A DNA stretch of 6,187 bases from an uncultured Granulicatella sp. GTDB taxonomy: Bacteria; Bacillota; Bacilli; Lactobacillales; Aerococcaceae. The notes beneath the pieces were generated by a model. The model ran no database searches. It worked only from the letters and a program-made list of their open reading frames with translations, and was not told where the DNA came from. A program made the translations under genes and the position numbers. The stretch covers positions 1 to 6,187 of the forward strand of contig URWJ01000091.1 in assembly GCA_900551535.1 (NCBI GenBank), given 5' to 3'. Position 1 is the first letter of the stretch. Each line of letters opens with the position of its first letter. Positions 1-6,013 of the stretch are shown here, piece by piece.

Positions 1-501
1 TACATGAAGGGTATATGTCTTTGTGAGTGAATCAAAATTGGCAGTAACAGCATCTACATTTGCTGCGAATAAACTACCACCTACAGCTGTAACTAGTAGA
101 ACGGATGAAATAACTTGCTTTTTCTTCTTATCTTTCTCAAGAACTTGTACAGCGATGATTAACGTTCCCGTTCCAATAAGAAGTGGAAGTGCTAAAGAGG
201 ATGCTCCTGTTTGAGGAAGTTCTTGTCCAGCATTTGGGCTATAGACAAGATAGTACGTTGCATTTTGTGTGACTTTTTCTGGCAATTGACTGACAAGATT
301 AGCCTTTTCTTCACTAGACAAGCTATCGTACTGGACGTATTTATACGTAATCTTTGTAGTCGTATCCGTCACTTCTTCCGCAGACACTGCTGGTAACATC
401 ATCGATCCGAAAGTTCCAATTAAAACAGACGCAGCCCCTGCAACTGCAGTTTTACGAATACTATAAACTCTTCGTGTTTCATTTGATTGGTTTTTTTTCA
501 A
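1..501 (-). CDS. YSIRK/LPXTG surface protein, N-terminal part (M26 IgA1-protease/Zmp-like), cut by window edge
   Basis: Only the first 167 residues are present; the frame is open to base 1. The start is TTG at 501-499, chosen because AGGAGG (514-509) lies 7 nt upstream and the frame opens with a signal peptide. Seen: basic N-terminus, YSIRK at residues 13-17 with GAAS just after, a hydrophobic core, and a probable signal peptidase site after VSA (39-41). A short exported segment (about 42-94) precedes LPQTG at 95-99, a hydrophobic stretch (about 101-121), the basic run EKDKKKK (122-128) and a second hydrophobic stretch (about 129-154). A sortase motif this close to the N-terminus, with two hydrophobic segments after it, is the known layout of streptococcal IgA1 protease and ZmpB/ZmpC zinc metallopeptidases, so I infer that family. 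The zinc site would lie outside the window and is unseen. It could instead be another large surface protein sharing this N-terminal module. Surface location is well supported; protease function is inference. Confidence 0.8.
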   Translation of the reverse strand, partial: MKKNQSNETRRVYSIRKTAVAGAASVLIGTFGSMMLPAVSAEEVTDTTTKITYKYVQYDSLSSEEKANLVSQLPEKVTQNATYYLVYSPNAGQELPQTGASSLALPLLIGTGTLIIAVQVLEKDKKKKQVISSVLLVTAVGGSLFAANVDAVTANFDSLTKTYTLHV

Positions 502-508
502 ATTTGTT

Positions 509-514
509 CCTCCT
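509..514 (-). promoter_or_regulatory. Ribosome binding site deciding the TTG start of the surface protein
   Basis: A perfect AGGAGG lies 7 nt before TTG (501-499). The nearby ATG at 520-518 is in another frame and meets a stop after 13 codons, so it is not the start. The TTG frame gives a complete YSIRK signal peptide, which confirms the choice. Confidence 0.85.
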
Positions 515-580
515 ATTCATTTTTAAAACAATATCTTTGAGACTAGCAAATGGTGAAAACGTCTTCTGACAGTCCATAAA

Positions 581-615
581 ACAAAAATGGATAGTAAGAT
601 TTTTATCTCACTACC
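581..615 (-). terminator. Leader hairpin with T-tract upstream of surface protein gene (candidate attenuator)
   Basis: In the minus-strand RNA, GGUAGUGAGAU (615-605) pairs with AUCUUACUAUCC (600-589). The stem has about 11 bp, one G-U wobble, one bulged U and a 4-nt A loop. It is followed by AUUUUUGUUUU (588-578). This is the shape of an intrinsic terminator, but the stem is AU-rich and it lies inside the untranslated leader of the surface gene, downstream of both candidate promoters. It could act as an attenuator or merely stabilise the 5' end of the mRNA. No ligand-binding domain is recognisable upstream. Confidence 0.4.
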
Positions 616-628
616 AACTACCTCATCG

Positions 629-658
629 ATATTATCCGCGCGTGTAAAGTGCTTTCAA
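629..658 (-). promoter_or_regulatory. Candidate promoter P2 for surface protein gene
   Basis: The -35 is TTGAAA (658-653). The -10 is either GATAAT (636-631, 16-bp spacer) or TAATAT (634-629, 18-bp spacer). Transcription would begin near 624, only about 10 nt before the leader hairpin. One arm of the 11-bp inverted repeat fills most of the gap between -35 and -10. Confidence 0.45.
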
Positions 659-713
659 CCTTTTGTAACAGGTTAACAATTACTTAAAATTGCTTTCTAA
701 TTCACTTTACACG
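641..713. repeat. 11-bp perfect inverted repeat overlapping two candidate promoters
   Basis: CGTGTAAAGTG at 641-651 is repeated exactly in inverted orientation as CACTTTACACG at 703-713, with centres 62 bp apart. The 703-713 arm covers the -10 of P1; the 641-651 arm lies between the -35 and -10 of P2. That placement suggests a pair of binding sites for a regulator rather than a terminator, because the loop is long (51 nt) and no T-tract follows. The cognate regulator is not recognisable from the motif. Confidence 0.5.
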
Positions 714-732
714 TCATTAATCTGATAGTCAA
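704..732 (-). promoter_or_regulatory. Candidate promoter P1 for surface protein gene
   Basis: The -35 is TTGACT (732-727) and the -10 is TAAAGT (709-704), with the ideal 17-bp spacer. The -35 matches consensus at 5 of 6 and the -10 at 4 of 6. It lies downstream of the msrB terminator and would give a leader of nearly 200 nt before the surface gene. Confidence 0.5.
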
Positions 733-810
733 TGAACTTTAGATGAAACTAAATAGTTTTTCCGTCTTCCAATCTTCCTGAATTTTTCCGTTTTTTTGAC
801 AAAATTACGA

Positions 811-847
811 AAATAAATAAAAAAGCTATCGCAAAATGCGATAGCTT
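811..847 (-). terminator. Intrinsic terminator of the mutS-mutL-msrB operon
   Basis: The 11-bp perfect stem AAGCTATCGCA (847-837) with TGCGATAGCTT (833-823) has a 3-nt loop and is followed at once on the minus strand by TTTTATTTATTTT. It begins 8 nt after the msrB stop codon. There is no comparable T-tract on the plus strand, so it acts in the operon direction only. This is a textbook rho-independent terminator. Confidence 0.95.
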
Positions 848-855
848 CATTCAAT

Positions 856-1290
856 TTATTTAAAATATTGTAGAAATTCTCCGTATCCCTCTTCTTCTAG
901 TTTAGCAACTGGAATGAAGCGAAGAGATGCAGAATTGATACAATAACGTAGTCCGCCGAGTTCTTTTGGACCATCTTCGAAGACATGTCCTAAATGAGAA
1001 TCCGCTTGACCACTTCTGACCTCTGTTCTCTTACGGTTTAGTTTGTAATCTTCTTTTTCCGTTAGTGTTGTATTTTCAATTGGTTTTGAAAATGATGGCC
1101 AGCCACAGCCTGCATCAAATTTATCCTTTGAGCTGAAAAGAGGCTCTCCGCTAACGATATCTACATAGATTCCATCTTCATAGAAATCATCATATTCTCC
1201 TGAAAAAGGTCTTTCTGTGGCTTCGTTTTGAGTCACTTCGTATTGAATTTCTGTTAATCGTTTTTTTAATTCTTCTTTTGAAAATTCCAT
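856..1290 (-). CDS. msrB: Peptide-methionine (R)-S-oxide reductase MsrB
   Basis: A cytoplasmic repair enzyme that reduces the R form of methionine sulfoxide in proteins back to methionine, with electrons usually from thioredoxin. At 144 residues it is the normal length for a stand-alone MsrB. Seen: GCGWPSF at 61-67 (C62, at the position of the resolving cysteine in the family), RTEVRS near 88-93, SHLGHVFEDGP at 98-108, and RYCINSASLRF at 115-125 with the catalytic cysteine C117. The two CXXC zinc pairs of many MsrB proteins are absent (DIVS at 44-47 and SGQA at 93-96 stand in their places), so this is the zinc-free subtype, as in Bacillus YppQ. The ATG at 1290 has AGGAGA 7 nt upstream; that site overlaps the mutL stop codon. 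It is the last gene of the operon, directly before the terminator. No MsrA is fused or adjacent. Confidence 0.96.
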   Translation of the reverse strand: MEFSKEELKKRLTEIQYEVTQNEATERPFSGEYDDFYEDGIYVDIVSGEPLFSSKDKFDAGCGWPSFSKPIENTTLTEKEDYKLNRKRTEVRSGQADSHLGHVFEDGPKELGGLRYCINSASLRFIPVAKLEEEGYGEFLQYFK

Positions 1291-1301
1291 CGTGGTTTCT
1301 C

Positions 1302-3212
1302 CTATTCAAATTGTTGTCGTTTCGACTGATGCGGATCTTGAATTCTCTTGAAGAGATGTTCCAAGTCCTTATTGGTTAAATGAACGAGTACGGGTCTTCC
1401 GTGCGGACAGTTATAAGGATTTTTACATTTAGCCAAATCCACTAACAACTGACGTGCTTCCCATTCACTTAAATGATGGTTGGCTTTAATCGAACCTTTA
1501 CAGCTCATCATAATCGCTGTAGCTTCTCTTAATTTAGCAACCGTAATCTTCTCGTCGGCCAAGATAAAGTCGATAATTTCTTCGATAATCGCCTTCTCTT
1601 GCCCTTTCTTAATCCACGCTGGATGCGATTGAATTTGGAATGTATTTTGCCCAAATGGCTCCATCTCGATTCCAAACTCCTCTACAAGAGGTAATCGCTC
1701 TTCCAACGTCACGCTGTCCTTCTTCGAGAACTCTAGCAAAATTGGCACCATCAATGGTTGACTCACTCGGCCTACTTGACCAATCTCCACTTTAAACTGC
1801 TCGTATTTGATTCGTTCTTGTGCGGCATGTTGGTCAATCATATACAAGCCTTTTTCGTTTTGAGCAAATAAGTAAGTCCCATGCATTTGTCCAAAATAAT
1901 GTAATTCTGGGAATTCTTTTTCTAATGGTTGAGTGTCAATTTTCTCAGCCAACTTCAAGTAGTCTGCATGGTCATCGTGGCTATCCACGAGTTCTTCTTG
2001 CTCAACAGGTTCAACTGCCTGGCTAGCTTTTAAAGGCGCATCATCGACCGGTAAAACTTCCACTTCTTCTCTTACGTTTTCAGTATAAGAAGGCGTTTCT
2101 ACACGTGGCGACTCCACAATTGGTGTCTTCAATTGCCATTCCAAAGTTTGTTGGACTGGTTTTGGAGCCTCTACGCGGTTTTCCTTACGTTTGAAGGACA
2201 AGTCTTCAATCGATTCAGGAATGCGTTGGACGCCCTGTATAGCTTCTCTAATCGCCTTTTGAATCACCTGTGAAAGTTCTTGCTCTTTACTGATTCGAAC
2301 TTCTTGTTTCGTTGGATGCACGTTCACATCGACGAGTTGCACGTCCATTTCAATCGAAATAATCGTAATCGGGAATCGTCCCACCATCAATGTGGATCCG
2401 TATCCAAGTGTAATGGCCTTTGCGATTGCCATATTGCGGATTGGTCGTCCATTAATGAAAATCGATAAGTAATTGCGATTCGAACGTGTGAGTTCTGGGA
2501 GCGACGTATATCCAGACACTTTGAAATCTTCGTCTTCCCCATAAAATGGCAACATCTTACGAGCGTTCACTGGTCCAATATTCCCTGCGACTGCTTGCAG
2601 CAAATCACCTTTCCCAGAAGTTTGCAATAACAGATTGCCGTCATTTTTTAAAATAAAGGCAATTTCTGGGTGACTAAGAGACGCCTTACTCACGACATCA
2701 GTAATGTGCGCTAATTCCGTCTGCAGTGTTCGTACGAATTTCAACCGTGCTGGTGTGTTATAAAACAAATCTTCAACAAGGAAAGTCGTTCCTTTTAACG
2801 GTGGAACGGTCTTTTCTTCTTTGATTTCACCAGACTCAATCTTTAACTCCACGCCGCTGTCTTCACCGGTAGAAGTCGTCAACGTCACTTTCGATACAGC
2901 TGTAATACTCGCCAAGGCTTCACCACGGAACCCAAGTGTACGAATTCTAAAGAGTTGTTCTGGCGAATAGAGTTTACTCGTTGTATGACGTTTAATCGAC
3001 ATACGAGCGTCCTCTTTCGTCATCCCGATTCCGTTATCTTGGATGCGAATTTTGCGAAGACCACTCTCTTCGATTTCAATCTCGATACGAGTACTTCCAG
3101 CGTCAATCGCGTTTTCGAGTAATTCCTTCACCACAGAAGAAGGACGTTCGATCACTTCCCCTGCTGCAATTTGGTTTGTCAGTAATGTACTTAATTCTTT
3201 AATTGTTCCCAT
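1302..3212 (-). CDS. mutL: DNA mismatch repair endonuclease MutL
   Basis: The partner of MutS, which couples mismatch recognition to strand incision. At 636 residues it is of usual length for Firmicutes. N-terminal GHKL ATPase domain (about 1-335): NQIAAGEVIERP at 13-24, the catalytic Glu E30 and Mg-binding Asn N34 in KELLEN, DNGIGM at 59-64, GFRGEAL at 94-100, and NVHPTKQEVR near the end of the domain. A Pro/Glu/Val-rich linker covers about 340-430. C-terminal dimerisation and nuclease domain: DQHAAQERIKYE at 460-471 fits the DQHA(X)2E(X)4E metal-binding motif, with SCKGS near 570 and CPHGRP at 602-607. QPLMVP at 485-490 sits where Bacillus MutL has its sliding-clamp motif. So this MutL should nick DNA itself and needs no MutH, which is not seen here. 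The ATG lies 3 nt after the mutS stop; its ribosome site (AAGGGTGA) is inside the mutS end, implying co-translation. Confidence 0.97.
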   Translation of the reverse strand: MGTIKELSTLLTNQIAAGEVIERPSSVVKELLENAIDAGSTRIEIEIEESGLRKIRIQDNGIGMTKEDARMSIKRHTTSKLYSPEQLFRIRTLGFRGEALASITAVSKVTLTTSTGEDSGVELKIESGEIKEEKTVPPLKGTTFLVEDLFYNTPARLKFVRTLQTELAHITDVVSKASLSHPEIAFILKNDGNLLLQTSGKGDLLQAVAGNIGPVNARKMLPFYGEDEDFKVSGYTSLPELTRSNRNYLSIFINGRPIRNMAIAKAITLGYGSTLMVGRFPITIISIEMDVQLVDVNVHPTKQEVRISKEQELSQVIQKAIREAIQGVQRIPESIEDLSFKRKENRVEAPKPVQQTLEWQLKTPIVESPRVETPSYTENVREEVEVLPVDDAPLKASQAVEPVEQEELVDSHDDHADYLKLAEKIDTQPLEKEFPELHYFGQMHGTYLFAQNEKGLYMIDQHAAQERIKYEQFKVEIGQVGRVSQPLMVPILLEFSKKDSVTLEERLPLVEEFGIEMEPFGQNTFQIQSHPAWIKKGQEKAIIEEIIDFILADEKITVAKLREATAIMMSCKGSIKANHHLSEWEARQLLVDLAKCKNPYNCPHGRPVLVHLTNKDLEHLFKRIQDPHQSKRQQFE

Positions 3213-3215
3213 ACA

Positions 3216-5762
3216 CTACTCACCCTTTTCCATTTGTTGCCATTTATACAGGATGTTCATTGCATCCATTGGCGTCATGCTCATTAAGTTTAGTCCTTTA
3301 AGCTCGTGAACCCATTCAGGAACGCTTTCTGTTTCTTCAAAAAGCGATACTTGTTCCACGAAGGTGCTATTGCCACTTGCAGCCCCTTTAGCTTCTAAAT
3401 GATTTAAAATCGTGCTGGCATTTTTCAACAGCTCTGTAGGAAGTCCAGCAAGCTTCGCCACATGAATTCCGTAACTCTTATCGGCAGGCCCTTCTAATAC
3501 TTTATGCAAGAAGACCACTTCGCCATTTTCTTCAACGGCTCCCACATGCACATTGCGTAAATCCGCATATTTCTCACTGAGTCGTGTTAACTCGTGATAG
3601 TGCGTTGAGAATAATACTTTTGCTGTTAAATGCTCGTGAATATACGTGATGATGGCTTCAGCAAGTGCCATTCCATCATACGTAGCAGTCCCACGTCCGA
3701 TTTCATCGAACAATAGCAAGCTTGTTTCGTCGGCGTTTCGAAGCGCGTGGTTTGTCTCCATCATCTCTACCATGAATGTACTTTGGCCAGAAATTAAATC
3801 ATCGGCTGCCCCGATACGGGTAAAGATTTTTGTGAAGACTGGAATCGTTGCACTCTTGGCAGGCACAAAACATCCGATTTGTGCCAAGATCACGCAGAGC
3901 GCCAATTGCCTCATATAAGTTGATTTACCGGACATATTCGGCCCAGTAATGAGAAGAATATGTTCGTCTGGACTCATTGAAATGCTATTTGGAACATAGG
4001 TTGATTGTCCCATAACCTTTTCAACAACAGGATGGCGACCATCCTCAATCCAGAGTCTACGGTTCTTCATCGAAATCGTAGGCTTCACTAAGTGATAACG
4101 TTCGCTCACTACACTGAAGGCTTGTAAGACGTCAATTGTTGCGACCGTCTTGGCTAATTGTTGCAGCTGAGCCGTATAGTATTTCACCTGTTCACGCACT
4201 TCTACGAATAATTGATATTCGAGTGCGCTTGATTTTTCTTCCGCTTCTAAAATGAGCGTTTCTTTTTCTTTTAATTCAGGCGTAATAAAACGTTCCGCAT
4301 TTGCCAGCGTTTGTTTACGCTCATAGCGGCTACTATCGAGTTTTGAAAGATTTGATTTTGTCACTTCGATATAGTAACCAAACACCTTGTTAAAACTAAT
4401 CTTCAATGAACTGATGCCTGTTTGCTCACGTTCTTGTTGTTGGAGCGCGGCAATCCATTCTTTTCCGTGTTTCATCGTATCGCGATACGTATCGAGTGTC
4501 GCGTTATATCCCGAACGAATAATATTTCCATCCGAAATCGTGAGCGGCGCATCCTCGTCGATGGCACGGTCGATTAAATCATATAACTCAGGAATATCGA
4601 ATAAGTTTTCTCCAAGAGCACTCCATTCCTCTGAGTCCAAGCTATCGACAATCGATTTAAAGATTGGCACTTGTCCAAGTGTTTGTTTCAGTTGCAAGAG
4701 GTCACGCGCATTCGCTGTTCCAAAGGACACTTTCCCAACAATACGTTCTAAGTCGTACACACGTTTCAATGTTTCGATAAAGTCTGTACGTTCAAAGTAA
4801 TGTTGGTTCAATGTTTCCACTAACGCATGGCGTTTTTGAATCGCCCCTTCTAATACAAGTGGTTTTTCAAGCCATTGTTTGAGGAGTCGTCCACCCATCG
4901 CTGTTTGCGTCTCGTCTAAGAACCAGAACAGCGACCCATGTTTTTGGTTGGCACGGATGGTCGTTGTTAATTCTAAGTTACGTTTTGTCTCATAATTCAT
5001 TGAGAGATAAAACTCGCTTTGGTACGCTTGCGCCTTTTGTAAGTGCGAGAAACTTCTCTTTTGAGTGAGTTTCAAATAACTGAGTAGGTTTTGCACGCAA
5101 CGAACGGAAGCTTCATCTTCTAGTTCTGAGACTAAATCTGTGCAGTCTTCGGTATTAATTTCATCTTTTTCAATTGTTGAAATCAAGATTTGCATGCTTG
5201 TAAAAAGATGGCGAAGTTCTTCTGTCACATCGCTATCGACAAGAACGACTTCACGACACATCAAGCTTGAGCATTCGCTACGCACTTCTTCCAAGTTTTC
5301 GAGTTGTGTCACTTTTAATTCCCCTGTTGACACATCCACATATGAGAGTGCAAATCGTTTCCCAACAAGCGGTAAAATCGACACTAAATAATGGTTTTGA
5401 TTTTGCGCTTGGTATTCTGTATACGTCCCTGGCGTCAAGACTTGAACAACGTCTCGCTTCACCATTCCCTTTGTTAGCTTTGGATCTTCCAACTGCTCAC
5501 AGATGGCTACTTTCTTTCCAAGTTCAATCAGTGTTTTAATATATTCTTTTGCGGCATGATGAGGAACCCCACACATTGGAATTGGATTTTTGGCACTGTG
5601 ATTCCGGGTCGTCAGAGTCAGCTCTAGCAGCTGAGCCCCCTTCACCGCATCTTCGTTAAAAAGTTCATAAAAGTCACCAAGGCGATAAAACAGGAAAGCA
5701 TCTGGATATTGGTCCTTGACCTTCTGATACTGTTCCATCATTGGTGTTTGTTTCTTTGCCAA
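3216..5762 (-). CDS. mutS: DNA mismatch recognition protein MutS
   Basis: A clamp-like ATPase that binds base mismatches and small loops and recruits MutL. With the TTG start at 5762 it has 848 residues, normal for bacterial MutS1. The mismatch-reading Phe-X-Glu is F31-Y32-E33 in GDFYELF. The connector, lever and clamp regions fill the middle. The C-terminal ABC-type ATPase has Walker A GPNMSGKST at 607-615, Walker B DEIGRGT with D686-E687, and the STHYHEL switch region. QVSLF at 804-808 fits the beta-clamp (DnaN) binding motif, followed by the typical Met-rich C-terminal helical segment. The start is a choice: an in-frame GTG at 5771 would add MNFL, but it lies inside the ribosome site GAGGTGA (5774-5768), whereas TTG at 5762 sits 5 nt after it and gives the family-like start MAKKQTPMMEQY. 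First gene of the mutS-mutL-msrB unit, with its own promoter. Confidence 0.97.
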   Translation of the reverse strand: MAKKQTPMMEQYQKVKDQYPDAFLFYRLGDFYELFNEDAVKGAQLLELTLTTRNHSAKNPIPMCGVPHHAAKEYIKTLIELGKKVAICEQLEDPKLTKGMVKRDVVQVLTPGTYTEYQAQNQNHYLVSILPLVGKRFALSYVDVSTGELKVTQLENLEEVRSECSSLMCREVVLVDSDVTEELRHLFTSMQILISTIEKDEINTEDCTDLVSELEDEASVRCVQNLLSYLKLTQKRSFSHLQKAQAYQSEFYLSMNYETKRNLELTTTIRANQKHGSLFWFLDETQTAMGGRLLKQWLEKPLVLEGAIQKRHALVETLNQHYFERTDFIETLKRVYDLERIVGKVSFGTANARDLLQLKQTLGQVPIFKSIVDSLDSEEWSALGENLFDIPELYDLIDRAIDEDAPLTISDGNIIRSGYNATLDTYRDTMKHGKEWIAALQQQEREQTGISSLKISFNKVFGYYIEVTKSNLSKLDSSRYERKQTLANAERFITPELKEKETLILEAEEKSSALEYQLFVEVREQVKYYTAQLQQLAKTVATIDVLQAFSVVSERYHLVKPTISMKNRRLWIEDGRHPVVEKVMGQSTYVPNSISMSPDEHILLITGPNMSGKSTYMRQLALCVILAQIGCFVPAKSATIPVFTKIFTRIGAADDLISGQSTFMVEMMETNHALRNADETSLLLFDEIGRGTATYDGMALAEAIITYIHEHLTAKVLFSTHYHELTRLSEKYADLRNVHVGAVEENGEVVFLHKVLEGPADKSYGIHVAKLAGLPTELLKNASTILNHLEAKGAASGNSTFVEQVSLFEETESVPEWVHELKGLNLMSMTPMDAMNILYKWQQMEKGE

Positions 5763-5767
5763 AAAGT

Positions 5768-5774
5768 TCACCTC
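5768..5774 (-). promoter_or_regulatory. Ribosome binding site deciding the mutS start
   Basis: GAGGTGA, a 7-nt match to the anti-Shine-Dalgarno complement, lies 5 nt before TTG (5762-5760). The upstream GTG (5771-5769) is part of this site and would lack a ribosome site of its own, so TTG is preferred. Confidence 0.75.
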
Positions 5775-5805
5775 ATTAAAAACTCTGCGTAATTTACATA
5801 TGACA

Positions 5806-5834
5806 ATTATATTTTTTGTGTCTCGTCAGTGCAA
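5806..5834 (-). promoter_or_regulatory. Probable promoter of the mutS-mutL-msrB operon
   Basis: The -10 is a perfect TATAAT (5811-5806), the spacer is 17 bp and A-rich next to the -10, and the -35 is TTGCAC (5834-5829). Transcription should start near 5799, leaving a leader of about 37 nt before the TTG start. The -35 box is also the distal arm of the rod structure upstream, so promoter and RNA structure share the same bases. Confidence 0.75.
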
Positions 5835-5940
5835 GCAGGGCACCGGGGATTTAAAAAACAAGAGAGGGGGATAGAAACTATTGGCCTAGTTCGTAATCCC
5901 ACCTCCGTTGATGTGCAGCCAGCCTCCTGCGGATTGCACT
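5828..5940 (-). other. Unidentified structured non-coding segment between rny and mutS (possible small RNA)
   Basis: The ends are complementary: AGTGCAA (5828-5834) with TTGCACT (5934-5940), then GCAGG (5835-5839) with CCTGC (5926-5930), GCAC (5840-5843) with GTGC, and GGGATT with AATCCC (5895-5900). Together these give a rod of about 113 nt with interior loops. On the minus strand a competing fold is possible: a 5-bp hairpin GTGCA/TGCAC near the 5' end, and the stronger T-tract hairpin listed separately. I see no convincing promoter just upstream, so a small RNA might be cut from rny read-through. I could not match it to a known RNA family from memory. It could also be only a second terminator plus chance pairing, or a small mobile repeat, though no flanking target duplication is seen. 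Confidence 0.4.
5853..5905 (-). terminator. Hairpin with T-tract between rny and mutS (second terminator or small RNA end)
   Basis: On the minus strand GAGG-T-GGGAT (5905-5896, one bulged T) pairs with ATCCCCCTC (5872-5864). The stem is extended by GAACTA (5892-5887) against TAGTTTC (5880-5874) with one bulge, closing on the loop GGCCAA. It is followed by TCTTGTTTTTT (5863-5853). The stem is GC-rich at its base and the T-tract is good, so it fits an intrinsic terminator better than the rny-proximal one. It ends about 20 nt before the mutS -35 box and so would insulate mutS from upstream transcription. Confidence 0.65.
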
Positions 5941-5949
5941 ATTAACTTT

Positions 5950-5988
5950 AAAATAGCAAAGAGGTTGAGCTGAGTCCCAACCTCTTGC
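5950..5988 (-). terminator. Probable terminator just after rny
   Basis: GCAAGAGGTTG (5988-5978) pairs with CAACCTCTTTGC (5967-5956), giving 11 bp with one bulged T and a loop of about 10 nt. It is followed by TATTTT (5955-5950). AGAGGTTGGGA...CAACCTCT hairpins are common terminators in Lactobacillales. The T-tract is weak, so some read-through into the structured segment downstream is likely. It starts 25 nt after the rny stop. Confidence 0.7.
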
Positions 5989-6013
5989 TTGATAACGCTG
6001 GCTGATTGGCTAA

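Noticed and set aside
23..396. Two short plus-strand open frames opposite the surface protein gene.
   Set aside because: The minus strand encodes a clear signal peptide and sortase motif over the same bases; the plus frames lack ribosome sites and family features.
453..460. Plus-strand TACGAATA, identical to the streptococcal competence cin-box (ComX site).
   Set aside because: It is the reverse complement of codons for the SIRK part of the YSIRK motif, points the wrong way, and has no gene downstream on the plus strand.
796..801. Plus-strand TTGACA as a -35 box.
   Set aside because: No -10 box lies at 16-18 bp and no plus-strand gene follows; the operon terminator lies immediately downstream.
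4387..4800. Plus-strand open frame of 137 codons inside mutS, and similar shorter ones in mutS and mutL.
   Set aside because: They lie antisense to well-conserved coding sequence, have no ribosome sites or recognisable domains, and their composition is what the opposite strand of a real gene gives.
5888..5912. T-box-like string on the minus strand (AACGGAGGTGGGATTACG), 14 of 18 positions compatible with the T-box consensus.
   Set aside because: Several of those positions are degenerate, the conserved ACC is ATT, and there is no room for a stem I or specifier loop upstream. The downstream gene is not an amino acid or aminoacyl-tRNA synthetase gene.
5888..5938. 17-codon open frame starting at GTG (5938) in the rny-mutS gap, a possible leader peptide.
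   Set aside because: It has no ribosome binding site and a non-ATG start, it overlaps strong RNA pairing, and a frame this short is expected by chance.
5828..5940. 6S RNA or a small mobile repeat (RUP-like) as identity of the rod segment.
   Set aside because: At about 113 nt it is short for 6S RNA and I cannot see the defining central bubble with confidence. For a mobile repeat, the flanks show no target-site duplication and no second copy is in the window.
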